DNA from: Bradyrhizobium uaiense
Lineage (GTDB): Bacteria > Pseudomonadota > Alphaproteobacteria > Rhizobiales > Xanthobacteraceae
Direction of reading: 5' to 3'
Length of the DNA stretch: 33,464 bases
Assembly (NCBI RefSeq): GCF_010811875.1
Contig: NZ_VKHP01000085.1
Coordinates: 1-33,464, forward strand
Position numbers and translations under genes: made by a program. Below, in pieces: positions 8,895 through 16,619 of the stretch (the stretch's first letter is position 1; every line of letters begins with the position of its first letter). Under the pieces are notes generated by a model. It had not been told where the DNA came from and did not search any database. It saw only the letters and a program-made list of their open reading frames with translations.

Positions 8895-11117
8895 ATGGAA
8901 GCTCTCGCAAGCACCGCGTCACATCCGTCCCGCAAATGGGCGCCGCCCGCTGACGCTAGCGACATCGTCAAGAGCATCCATGCGATGCTGCACCCGCGCA
9001 ACATCGTGCTGGTCGGCGCCACCGACAAGCCCGGCAACTACGCCGAGCGGATCTGGAACAATCTGGTCAAGTACGGATATTCAGGCGGCCTGTTTCCGAT
9101 CAACGCCAAACGCGAAACGATCTGGGGCGTCACCTGCTACAAGGATTTCGCCAGCCTTCCCGAAAAGCCCGACCATGTGCTGGTGCTGGTGCCGGCCCGC
9201 TTCGCCGTGCAGGTGATCCGCGATGCCGCCGCGGCCGGCGCGCGCTCGGCAACCATCGTCACCTCAGGCTTCAGCGAGTTGCAGGATGAGGAGAGCCAGC
9301 GGCTTGCGGTCGAGCTGAAGCAGGCGATCAAGGAGACCGGGCTTGCGGTCACCGGTCCGAATTGCCTTGGCAATCTCAGCGCCGGCGAGAACCTGTTCAC
9401 CAATATCGACGACCGCATCGTCACCATGGAGCCGGGCGCGGTGGCGATCGCCGGTCAATCCGGCGCGATCGTGATGGCGATCCGCCAGGCGCTGGAGGAT
9501 CGCGGCGTCGGCGTCGGCTACATGGTCACGACCGGCAATGAATCCGGCCTCGAAACCCCCGACCTGATGAGCTATTTCGCCGCCGATCCCAGCATCCGCG
9601 TCATCGTGGTCTATCTCGAAGGCGTCAGGAACACCAAGGTATTCCGCGATGCCTGCAAGGCCGCGCGCGCCGCCGGCAAGCCGGTGATCGCGCTCAAGCT
9701 CGGCGCCTCGGAAGGCGGCCGTGCCGCGGCGATGGCGCATACCGGTGCACTGGCCGGCTCGATCGAGACCTTCGATGCGATCTCGACCCGCGAAGGCGTG
9801 ATCCGGGTGCGCGGGCTGGATGAGCTGATCGAAACCACCGAGTGTTTCGTCCATGCCGATCCGCCGAAGGGCAACCGGCTGGCGGCGGTGTCGCTGTCGG
9901 GCGGCAAGCGCGGCCTCTTGATCGACGCGTTCTATTCCGCCGGGCTGAACTTCGCGCCGTTGAGCGAGAATGCATCGGAGCAGCTCGCAAAAATGCTCGG
10001 ACCCGGCAGCATCGTCGGCAATCCGCTCGACGCCGGCTTTGCCGCTGTGGTCGATCCCTCCGTCTACATGAAGTCGATCGAGATCATGATCGACGATCCC
10101 GATACCGACATCGTCATCATCGATGCCGAGCTGCCGAAGGCGCCGCACGAGCTGCGCGAGCGCAATCTGCGCATCGTCAACGACATGGCGGCCCAGGCCA
10201 ACAAGCCTGTGATCTATATCAGCGCGATGTCGATCGGCTTCACCGAGTTCACCAAGGGACTGCGCAAGTCGCTGCCCGACATCGCAGTCATGCAGGGCCT
10301 CGATCGCGCGGTCGGCGCGATCAAATCGCTGATCGAATATGCCGGTCTGCGCAAGGAAGTGCCCGACATCGCGTCGAGCTCGAAGGCGTCGGCGCGCGCC
10401 GTGCTGGAGAAGACGCTGAAGGCTGCCAACGGCGCCGCGGCGCTCGACGAGGTTGCCTCGAAGAAGCTGCTCAAGGCCTATGGCATCCCGATCTCGAAGG
10501 AAGAGGTGGCGCAGACCGCGGCGGAGGCCGTGAAGATCGCCAAGGCCATCGGCTTTCCGGTGGTCGCCAAGGTGGTCAGCCCCGACATTCTGCACAAGTC
10601 GGATATCGGCGGCGTGGTGCTGAATCTCGGCAATGCTGCCGAGGTGAAGAAGGCGTTCGACGGCATCACCGCACGGGTGAAGAAGCTGAAGGGCAAGCCG
10701 AAGATCGAGGGCATCCTGATCGCGCAGCAAGTCAAGGCCGATCTCGAGCTCGTAGTCGGCGCCTCGCTCGATGCCGAGATGGGCCCGGTGGTGCTGTTCG
10801 GCACCGGCGGCGTCGACATCGAGCTGATGAAGGACGTGGCGCTGGCCGGTGCACCGCTCGATGCCGCCGAGGCGAAAGAGCTGATCGCCAAGACCAAGGC
10901 CGGCGTCAAGATGAGGGGCTATCGCGGCAAGCCTGCGCTGCATGAGCCGTCGGCGGTTAAGGCGCTGGTCGGGCTCTCCAACCTGATGGCGGACGCCGCC
11001 GGCCGCATCGCCTCGATCGACGTCAACCCGTTCCTGATCAACAGCAAGCTCGGCGTCGCCGTCGACGGCCTGATCGTGCTGAACAACGCCGCCGCGAACA
11101 AGGCGGCGGGGCATTAG
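8895..11117 (+). CDS. ADP-forming acyl-CoA synthetase (acetate--CoA ligase family)
   Basis: Protein of about 740 residues with fused alpha and beta parts. An N-terminal CoA-binding Rossmann domain (IVLVGATDKPGNYAERIW) comes first. Succinyl-CoA-ligase-like domains follow, with an MAHTGALAGS segment that should carry the phosphorylated histidine. A C-terminal ATP-grasp domain contains VAKVVSPDILHKSDIGGVV and VNPFLI. The reaction is acid + ATP + CoA to acyl-CoA + ADP + phosphate, or the reverse for ATP synthesis. The ATG at 8895 follows GGCAGG. The gene stands alone between the sortase genes and a repeat. The acid used cannot be told. In this group such enzymes serve aromatic and short-chain acids. 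Confidence 0.9.
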   Translation: MEALASTASHPSRKWAPPADASDIVKSIHAMLHPRNIVLVGATDKPGNYAERIWNNLVKYGYSGGLFPINAKRETIWGVTCYKDFASLPEKPDHVLVLVPARFAVQVIRDAAAAGARSATIVTSGFSELQDEESQRLAVELKQAIKETGLAVTGPNCLGNLSAGENLFTNIDDRIVTMEPGAVAIAGQSGAIVMAIRQALEDRGVGVGYMVTTGNESGLETPDLMSYFAADPSIRVIVVYLEGVRNTKVFRDACKAARAAGKPVIALKLGASEGGRAAAMAHTGALAGSIETFDAISTREGVIRVRGLDELIETTECFVHADPPKGNRLAAVSLSGGKRGLLIDAFYSAGLNFAPLSENASEQLAKMLGPGSIVGNPLDAGFAAVVDPSVYMKSIEIMIDDPDTDIVIIDAELPKAPHELRERNLRIVNDMAAQANKPVIYISAMSIGFTEFTKGLRKSLPDIAVMQGLDRAVGAIKSLIEYAGLRKEVPDIASSSKASARAVLEKTLKAANGAAALDEVASKKLLKAYGIPISKEEVAQTAAEAVKIAKAIGFPVVAKVVSPDILHKSDIGGVVLNLGNAAEVKKAFDGITARVKKLKGKPKIEGILIAQQVKADLELVVGASLDAEMGPVVLFGTGGVDIELMKDVALAGAPLDAAEAKELIAKTKAGVKMRGYRGKPALHEPSAVKALVGLSNLMADAAGRIASIDVNPFLINSKLGVAVDGLIVLNNAAANKAAGH

Positions 11118-11142
11118 GTTCGGCGCGCACCCAGCCTATCAC

Positions 11143-11276
11143 CGTCACCCTGAGGTGGCCGCTCCTTCAGCGGCCCTCGAAGGGCGACGGCCCGGCTGGT
11201 GGCCGTTCATCCTTCGAGGCGCGCAAGAGCGCGCACCTCCAGCGACAAAGGCGGAGCCTTTGCGCGGGGATGACGG
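11143..11276. repeat. Dispersed palindromic element, family A, copy 2 (inverted)
   Basis: Carries the same CGAAGGGCGACGGCCCGGCT core and CCGTCA/TGACGG ends as 4494-4622, in the reverse orientation. It lies between the convergent acyl-CoA synthetase and S1 protease genes, where it may also serve as a bidirectional terminator. Confidence 0.8.
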
Positions 11277-11302
11277 ATTGCGAGTATGCAGGCGGATCGA
11301 GA

Positions 11303-12064
11303 CTAAAAGCTCGCTCCCCACTGCTGCGCGGTCTGCATCACCCAGTCGCGATAGAGCGTCAGCGGCGTCACGCCGGTGATGCCGCCGCAGCCGGCGGTGC
11401 CGTTCGGGCCGGTCGACCAGCTCACCACGCCGATGATTGCGGGCCCGCCTTGCTTGTCCTCGAACACGGGAGCGCCGGAATCGCCGGTGCAGGCCCCGAG
11501 CCCGTCGCGCACGCCCTGCCCGACCGGGTCCACGAGACGGATTTGCAACGTGCCGGGCTTGCCGCTTGCGACCAGGCCGACGACACGAACGCCGCCGCCG
11601 CTCTTGCCGTCGCCGCGCACGGTGACGCCGACGCCCGCGATGGTGAAGCGGCCGCCGACCTGGATCGGAATGTTGGGCATGCCGAGCGCGGCCGGCGCCT
11701 TGCCTGCGGCCGGCACCGCGAGCTGCAGCAGCGCGACATCGGCGGTCGCGACATGATTGGTCATGGCCTGCATCCGAAAGCCGGGATGGATCGCGACGGT
11801 CGTGACGTCCTGCAGCTTCGGCTGCCGGTCCGCACCATACTCGACGATCTTGTAGTCGGCGCCGGGCTGCACGCAATGCGCCGCGGTCAGCACCACCCTC
11901 GGCGCGATCAGGGCGCCGGTGCAGAAATTGCCGCGCGAACCGACGATGGTGACGACGGAGCGCGCAACGCCATCCGTCGATGGCGCGCCGCCACCGACGA
12001 TGGCGAAGGCCGGCGACGCCATCAACAGAGTCAGAAGGGCTGTCGCTCGAATCAAATTCGTCAT
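11303..12064 (-). CDS. Secreted trypsin-like serine protease (S1 family)
   Basis: Chymotrypsin-fold protease of about 253 residues. A signal peptide ends at PAFA (residue 21) and the mature chain would start directly with IVGGG. The catalytic residues are His63 in LTAAHC, Asp109 in ADVALLQL and Ser196 in GACTGDSGAP. The residue six before the serine is glycine rather than aspartate, so trypsin-like cleavage after Lys or Arg is not expected. The preference is more likely for small or hydrophobic side chains. Cysteines 48 and 64 fit the usual disulfide around the active histidine. The gene is divergent from the LuxR-type regulator at 12505, with 440 bases between them. A role with the neighbouring peptide-processing cluster is possible but not shown. 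Confidence 0.9.
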   Translation of the reverse strand: MTNLIRATALLTLLMASPAFAIVGGGAPSTDGVARSVVTIVGSRGNFCTGALIAPRVVLTAAHCVQPGADYKIVEYGADRQPKLQDVTTVAIHPGFRMQAMTNHVATADVALLQLAVPAAGKAPAALGMPNIPIQVGGRFTIAGVGVTVRGDGKSGGGVRVVGLVASGKPGTLQIRLVDPVGQGVRDGLGACTGDSGAPVFEDKQGGPAIIGVVSWSTGPNGTAGCGGITGVTPLTLYRDWVMQTAQQWGASF

Positions 12065-12504
12065 GGATCCCCGTCGATCTGCATTGAAACCGGACGCATC
12101 CGAAGCGCGACATTGCGTCGCTCACACCGAGCCTCGGAGAACATGCGATGTCGTACAGAGCATTCGGGCCGGCACGCGTCAATTGTCTAAATATCTAGGC
12201 GTCAATAACTACGGCGTTGAAGTCGCCGCCGGATTTCCTGCATCGTCATCGCGCGCACGCACCCTGCATCGCCGACCTGGCGCGATATGCAACACATCCG
12301 ATCGCGGCTGCGCGATCCGCGATCGATGCGCTAATGTGAACTGCATCTCTTGATCCTGCGCGCATCTGCGCCGTAATTTCGACCCGATAACAATACAACC
12401 TCTGGCAGCATACCGCATACTTACCTTCATGACTTTCTGGATGCCGGTGCCGTTGACCTTCAGACGGCTTTTCATCCGCCATTTTGTTGAGTTCGAGGAT
12501 AATG
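12065..12504. promoter_or_regulatory. Divergent intergenic region between S1 protease and LuxR-type regulator
   Basis: 440 bases without a credible gene, with more A+T than the flanks in parts (for example AATTGTCTAAATATCTAGG near 12180). It must hold the promoters of both genes. A perfect inverted repeat, GATCGCGG (12300-12307) and CCGCGATC (12317-12324) with a 9-base spacer, is a candidate operator or hairpin. I could not identify clear -35 and -10 boxes. Confidence 0.45.
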
Positions 12505-13179
12505 ATGAGGATCGCGGTCGTCACGCCGATCAGGCTGTTCAGCGAGGGGCTTACCTCGAGTTTCCGGAACCATGCCCAGTTTGCCGTTGAGGCGGCGGTT
12601 TCCGATCTCGCCGGCCTGCGCACCACCCTCGAGGCCGGCGGTGTGAATGTCATCCTGATCGACGTCACACAGGGGATCGATCTCGACGAGATACGCGTGA
12701 TTGCGAGCGAACATGCGGAGATCGCGCTGGTCGCGCTCGGCCTCAACGAGGACCGGCGTGACGTGGTTCGCTGCGGCCGGGCCGGGTTCAGCGGCTATAT
12801 TTCCCGGAACGCCAGCTTCGATGAGCTCTGCCGCGCATTGTCGGACGTCGCATCAGGTCGGCTCGCCTGCAGCGCCGAGATTTCCGGCGGCCTGCTGCGC
12901 GCGCTGTTTTGCATGGAGCGTCAGACGGATACGATCGATGCGGACCAGGGACTGACGCGCCGCGAAAGCGAGGTTCTCAAGCTCATCGGACGGGGCCTGT
13001 CGAACAAGGAGATCGCACGCGATCTCAATCTCAGTCTTGCGACCGTCAAGCACCACGTCCATCACGTGCTGCAGAAGCTCGGCCTGCCGCGCCGGGCGCA
13101 GGCGATGCGACGGGTGCGCGAGGCGCCGTGGATCGCATCATCTGTGCCGACGTCCGATCGGCGCCGCGCGCTCGACTGA
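12505..13179 (+). CDS. LuxR/NarL-type regulator with degenerate receiver domain
   Basis: Protein of about 224 residues. The N-terminal half (1-115) has the receiver fold, with Asp53 in VILIDVT at the phospho-acceptor position. The acidic pair normally near the N-terminus is replaced (VVTPIRLF), and the conserved lysine is Arg101 in GYISRNAS. The C-terminal half has a LuxR helix-turn-helix with LTRRESEVLKLIGRGLSNKEIA and LATVKHHVHHVLQKLGL. ATG 12505 has GAGGA 5 bases upstream; ATG 12502 is only 2 bases from it. The gene is followed by a hairpin pair and then the PatA/PatG-like protease gene, so it is the likely regulator of that cluster, perhaps without needing phosphorylation. No histidine kinase is nearby. 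Confidence 0.88.
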   Translation: MRIAVVTPIRLFSEGLTSSFRNHAQFAVEAAVSDLAGLRTTLEAGGVNVILIDVTQGIDLDEIRVIASEHAEIALVALGLNEDRRDVVRCGRAGFSGYISRNASFDELCRALSDVASGRLACSAEISGGLLRALFCMERQTDTIDADQGLTRRESEVLKLIGRGLSNKEIARDLNLSLATVKHHVHHVLQKLGLPRRAQAMRRVREAPWIASSVPTSDRRRALD

Positions 13180-13213
13180 TACCATAACCCTGAATTCCGT
13201 GGGCCGCTGACCT

Positions 13214-13254
13214 GGCCGCGTTCGCGCGGCCGCAAGGACGCACTGCGTCTTTGC
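13214..13254 (+). terminator. Tandem hairpins after the LuxR-type gene
   Basis: First stem GGCCGCG / CGCGGCC around a TTCG loop (13214-13231), followed at once by GCAAGGACGC / GCGTCTTTGC around ACT (13232-13254, one G-U pair). No T run follows. They probably separate regulator and protease transcripts. Confidence 0.5.
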
Positions 13255-13528
13255 ACTTGCGCGTGCGTATCGCGCGGCGAGGTCGATCCCGACTAAATCC
13301 TTTGATCGATCTTTCGAGACCCGAGATCGGCCGCATGGATCAATCGATCCGGTTCACCGGCTCGATCCTTTCTGGTCCACCGCGGCGAATAGGCTTTTCG
13401 CGGCACAGCTGCCACAACAGCACCAACGCAACGACGTGCCGCCTCTTTCGCTCGCTGCGTGAATGCAAATTGTCGCGGAAGACGGATCGGCTGCACGAAC
13501 GAGCGGCAGATCGGTCAGGATTGATTTC
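13255..13528 (+). promoter_or_regulatory. Upstream region of the PatA/PatG-like protease gene
   Basis: Non-coding stretch between the hairpins and the chosen protease start. It contains TTGATCGATC near 13299 and GGATC-AATC-GATCC near 13336, which are short dyads that a dimeric regulator such as the LuxR-type protein could bind. No convincing sigma-70 boxes were identified. An in-frame ATG at 13463 would take its last 66 bases into the gene. Confidence 0.35.
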
Positions 13529-15982
13529 ATGAATCCAGTTGCCGACATCGCTGGTCTGACTGCCTTGTGGCAGAGAACGTCGGGAGGCGATCCCGCGGTA
13601 AAGATCGCGATTATCGACGGCCCGGTCGACCTCAATCATCCCTCGCTCAGGCAGGCTCGCGTCGCCATGGGCGGCGAGTTCGTCGCGCCGTCATCGACGA
13701 CGATCCAGTCCGAGCACGGCACCCATGTCACGAGCGTGCTGATGGGCACGCCCGGCAGCCCGGTGCTCGGCGTGGCGCCGAATTGCAGCGCGACGGTGTT
13801 TTCGATCTATCGCGAGAATGCGGCCGGGCAGATCGAGCCGTCCTCGCAAAGCACATTGGCGCTCGCGATCAACCAGGCGCTGGCCGTCGGCGCCGACATC
13901 GTCAACATCAGCAGCGGTCAGCAGTCCGCGACCGGACAGGCCGACCGCATTCTGGTCGACGCGGTCCGCGCCTGCGAACGCGCCGGCAAGCTGATCGTCG
14001 CCGCCGCCGGCAATGACGGCTGCCGCTGCGTCCAGGTGCCGGGCAGCCTGTCTTCGGTGCTTGCGGTCGGCGCGAGCGATCTCGCCGGCAATCCGCTGCC
14101 ATTCAGCAATTTCGGCGATGCCTATCTCGAGAACGGCATCCTCGCGCCGGGCGAGAACATCGCCGGCGCTTCGCCGGTCCGCAATGTCAGCCTGCGGTCC
14201 GGAACGAGCTTCGCTGCGCCGATCGTCACCGGCGTCGTCGCGTTGCTGCTCTCATGCCTGCGTCAGAACGGACGCAAGGCCGATCCGCAAGCCGTCCGTG
14301 CCGCGCTGCTCGAAAGCGCGGTGCCCTGCCGTAATGACGGCAGCGCCTCGCGCTGTCTCGCCGGCCGGCTCGATATTCCCGCGGCTGTCGCCGCCCTGCT
14401 TGGCGAGCAGGCGGACGCCGTCATGCCGTCGGGTGCCACGGCCGCGCCTCCTCGCTTCTGGGGAGTGTCCGCGCGCCCTTTCGTCCAACCGTCATCCGCC
14501 GCTCAGCCAACTGCAACCAGAGAGGGTTCCATGGGAGATCTATCAGCAATGTCTGCACCATCGGCTCCGCGCATATTCGGGCCGGACGGCTCGGTCCTGC
14601 GAAGCAGCGCCGGGATCATGCCAAGCGAGGCACAACCTGCCGCGCCGGCGGCACCTGCGGCCATGGCCGTTCCCGTTGATCACGGTGTCGTCGCGGCGCC
14701 GATGGCAGCGCCCGCGCCCTATCCCTATCACGCCCCGCATGCGGGCGGCGACATGGTCTGGATGCCGGCACCGGCACCGCAGATGGTGATGCCGCCGATG
14801 ATGGTGCCGCAGATGACGATGCCTCAGGCCGGCATGATGCCGCAGACATGGTTGCAGCCGCAGCAGCTGCCTGCGCTGATGCCGAGCCACGCGCTTCCCG
14901 TCGCAATGCCGCAGGCGCTGCCGATGTACGAAGCCCCTGCGGTTCGAACCAGCGAGAAGAGCTGCGGCTGTGGCGGCGGCATGCGTCCGCAGGGCGCCAC
15001 GCCCGAGTCCACCGGGCAGCTCGCCTTCCCGATCGGCAGGCTGTTCTACGATTTCGGCAAGGAAGCCCGCCTCGACTATTTCGTGCAGGCGATCGCCAAT
15101 TGGCGCGATAGCCTGATCGGACGCGGCGATCCGGTGTTCGGGCCCGAGCGCGACCGCTCCGGCGACACCTCGGCGCCGTACAATCCGGCGATCATGGCGC
15201 GCTATCTGCTGAACCAGGCCGAAGGCGAGGCCGCGACGCCGCCCGGCTCCGGCAACAACTTCCCGGACGCCGACGCCATCACCTGGACGATGACGATCGA
15301 TTCGATCCCGATCTATGCGATCAAGCCGCTCGATGTGTTCGGTCTCGGATTTTTCGCCGCACTGATCCTGGCGCTGTGGCATCAGGAAGTCTCGCACGAC
15401 GATCCGGCGACGACCCGTACCATGGTGACGGCGACGTCGGCCGCCGCCGACGCACGACCGACGACGCCTCCGGCATTCCCGCCGCGCGGCGGCGTCGCGC
15501 GGGTCTCGATGGCCGGCTGGGTCGACAGCACCAACACGACCAAGCTGCTCAACGGCACCGTCGTGCCGACGCTGGTGACCGATTGGCGCGGCTTCTACCA
15601 GTGGGATCTCTACACGCTGTTCGGGCCCGATCCCGAGACCTGGCCGGCCGGCGCCGAGGGCTTCCTCGAGCGGATCTACAACGAGTTCCGCAATGTCGGT
15701 CTCTCGCCGCAGGATCGCGCGCTGAATTATTCCGCGATGAATGCCTACAACACGCGGAAGATCTTCACCGACGTGGCCCAGAAGGGCCTCCGGCTCGACA
15801 CTGTCGAAGTCGACCAGAGCGTGATCTGTCGCCCCGACTCGATCTGCCACGACGTGACCTACCGCTTCTTCAACCCGACGCAGGTCCTGACCCAGGCGCG
15901 CGAAGTCTATCAGTACACGATCGACGTGAGCGACGTGGTGCCGGTGGCGGTCGGGCCGCTGCGGCAGTGGCAGGTCTATTGA
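13529..15982 (+). CDS. PatA/PatG-family subtilisin-like protease (cyanobactin maturation type)
   Basis: Serine protease of about 817 residues. The S8 domain occupies about 1-300: Asp30 in IAIIDGPVDLNHP, His63 in SEHGTHVTS, oxyanion Asn162 in AAAGNDGCRC and Ser227 in SGTSFAAPI. The DGPVD, GNDGCxC and GILAPGENI segments are those I associate with the cyanobactin proteases PatA and PatG rather than ordinary subtilases. A linker of about 180 residues rich in Pro, Ala, Met and Gln ends in a CGCGGG cluster (Cys479, Cys481). The C-terminal domain (about 490-817) has YDFGKEARLDYF, RIYNEFRNVG, CRPDSICHDV and YTIDVSDVVPV, matching the conserved PatA/PatG C-terminal domain. No oxidase or signal peptide is present. 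The start at 13529 is preferred because GLTALW directly after it matches the family N-terminus and a CAGGA site lies before it. ATG 13463 is the alternative. In the known systems these enzymes cleave precursor peptides and, for PatG, macrocyclise the core. Confidence 0.92.
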   Translation: MNPVADIAGLTALWQRTSGGDPAVKIAIIDGPVDLNHPSLRQARVAMGGEFVAPSSTTIQSEHGTHVTSVLMGTPGSPVLGVAPNCSATVFSIYRENAAGQIEPSSQSTLALAINQALAVGADIVNISSGQQSATGQADRILVDAVRACERAGKLIVAAAGNDGCRCVQVPGSLSSVLAVGASDLAGNPLPFSNFGDAYLENGILAPGENIAGASPVRNVSLRSGTSFAAPIVTGVVALLLSCLRQNGRKADPQAVRAALLESAVPCRNDGSASRCLAGRLDIPAAVAALLGEQADAVMPSGATAAPPRFWGVSARPFVQPSSAAQPTATREGSMGDLSAMSAPSAPRIFGPDGSVLRSSAGIMPSEAQPAAPAAPAAMAVPVDHGVVAAPMAAPAPYPYHAPHAGGDMVWMPAPAPQMVMPPMMVPQMTMPQAGMMPQTWLQPQQLPALMPSHALPVAMPQALPMYEAPAVRTSEKSCGCGGGMRPQGATPESTGQLAFPIGRLFYDFGKEARLDYFVQAIANWRDSLIGRGDPVFGPERDRSGDTSAPYNPAIMARYLLNQAEGEAATPPGSGNNFPDADAITWTMTIDSIPIYAIKPLDVFGLGFFAALILALWHQEVSHDDPATTRTMVTATSAAADARPTTPPAFPPRGGVARVSMAGWVDSTNTTKLLNGTVVPTLVTDWRGFYQWDLYTLFGPDPETWPAGAEGFLERIYNEFRNVGLSPQDRALNYSAMNAYNTRKIFTDVAQKGLRLDTVEVDQSVICRPDSICHDVTYRFFNPTQVLTQAREVYQYTIDVSDVVPVAVGPLRQWQVY

Positions 15983-15990
15983 CGCGATTG

Positions 15991-16063
15991 CTCCTCTGCG
16001 TCCGGAGGAGATCAGAACGTGGCGCGAATGAGCGTCACGTGGTCCAGGGGATCGACGCGATGA
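15991..16063 (+). promoter_or_regulatory. Strong ribosome site in a small hairpin with a 14-codon leader ORF
   Basis: GGAGGAG at 16004-16010 stands 8 bases before GTG 16019, which opens a 14-residue frame (MARMSVTWSRGSTR) ending at 16063. The site can pair with CTCCTC at 15991-15996 through an 8-base loop. The end of the small frame lies inside the next hairpin. It could be a leader peptide controlling the precursor gene, or chance. Nothing else would use so strong a site here. Confidence 0.35.
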
Positions 16064-16077
16064 GCGATCCCCTGGGC
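16042..16077 (+). promoter_or_regulatory. RNA hairpin upstream of the candidate precursor gene
   Basis: CAGGGGATCG (16045-16054) and CGATCCCCTG (16065-16074) form a perfect 10-bp stem with a 10-base loop, extendable to 13 bp with one G-U pair. No T run follows. It may be an attenuator, a processing site or a 5' stabiliser of the precursor mRNA. Confidence 0.6.
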
Positions 16078-16156
16078 GACGTCCAGCGACGGCTGCCCCG
16101 GTCGGTGCCCACCTCCCGTAGTTGCCGTCAATTCAAACCGAAAGAAGGAGCTGAAC

Positions 16157-16348
16157 ATGTACGCAAGGAACGACTTTGAGACCTTCGGCAGCGTGCGTAG
16201 CCCGATCCAGTGTGAGGGCATCGAGCGCGGTCCGAAGCGGATTGCCGAAGTGGCGACCAACGGGTCGGTCAACCCGCAGGGTTGGCAGGACATCGTCGGT
16301 GGCGTCGTGCAGGCGCTGCCGGGCGTCCTCGGTGCTTTCGGCATCTGA
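16157..16348 (+). CDS. Candidate precursor peptide of the PatA/PatG-like system
   Basis: 63-residue protein with an excellent start: GAAGGAG ends 6 bases before the ATG. The first 45 residues are polar and charged, with one cysteine (Cys19). The C-terminal 20 residues (DIVGGVVQALPGVLGAFGI region) are hydrophobic and glycine-rich with no charge after Asp45. A GG pair at 48-49 would leave a 14-residue tail if cleaved there. This leader-plus-tail build, the position just after the protease gene, and the hairpins on both sides (16042-16077 and 16360-16382) fit a RiPP precursor. I recognise no known family. There are no clear cyanobactin recognition sequences such as AYD after the core. Alternatives are an immunity or toxin-like small protein. 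Confidence 0.72.
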   Translation: MYARNDFETFGSVRSPIQCEGIERGPKRIAEVATNGSVNPQGWQDIVGGVVQALPGVLGAFGI

Positions 16349-16359
16349 CCGCCAAACTC

Positions 16360-16382
16360 GGGGCCCGGCGCTGTCGGGCCCC
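16360..16382 (+). terminator. GC hairpin directly after the precursor gene
   Basis: GGGGCCCG / CGGGCCCC, a perfect 8-bp stem with a 7-base loop, 11 bases after the stop. No T run follows. It may slow transcription or protect the 3' end so that the precursor message outnumbers the downstream genes. Confidence 0.55.
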
Positions 16383-16403
16383 ACCACTCCCGAGGAGGCC
16401 GAC

Positions 16404-16583
16404 ATGATGCAGAAATCCACTGCCAGGAGCCCAGAGCAACAGCGGCAGAACGGTCGCCGGATCGAGCCATCCGGAAAGATCGTCGTGTCGTCAGTCGTGA
16501 GCCACGCCTCGCTGCTCGCTGCGATCAGCGACCGCAACCCGATCATCGCCAAACGCACCACATCCGACGAGGACAAATCCTGA
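16404..16583 (+). CDS. Small protein of unknown function, 59 residues
   Basis: Not recognised. A GAGGAGG site ends 5 bases before ATG 16404, so translation is well supported. ATG 16407 is also possible. The N-terminal 23 residues are polar and rich in Gln and Arg. A central stretch, KIVVSSVVSHASLLAAIS, is mildly hydrophobic. The tail is charged (KRTTSDEDKS). There is no signal peptide or cysteine. It lies between the candidate precursor and the 113-residue protein and is probably part of the same transcript. It could be a second substrate, a chaperone-like partner or an immunity factor. The sequence does not decide. Confidence 0.65.
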   Translation: MMQKSTARSPEQQRQNGRRIEPSGKIVVSSVVSHASLLAAISDRNPIIAKRTTSDEDKS

Positions 16584-16619
16584 AATCGTCGTCATCACCG
16601 AACCTATGGAGCCGATGCC

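Noticed and set aside
16060..16179. 39-residue frame starting MSDPLGDV
   Set aside because: It overlaps the candidate precursor start in another frame, has no ribosome site, and lies in the hairpin stem.
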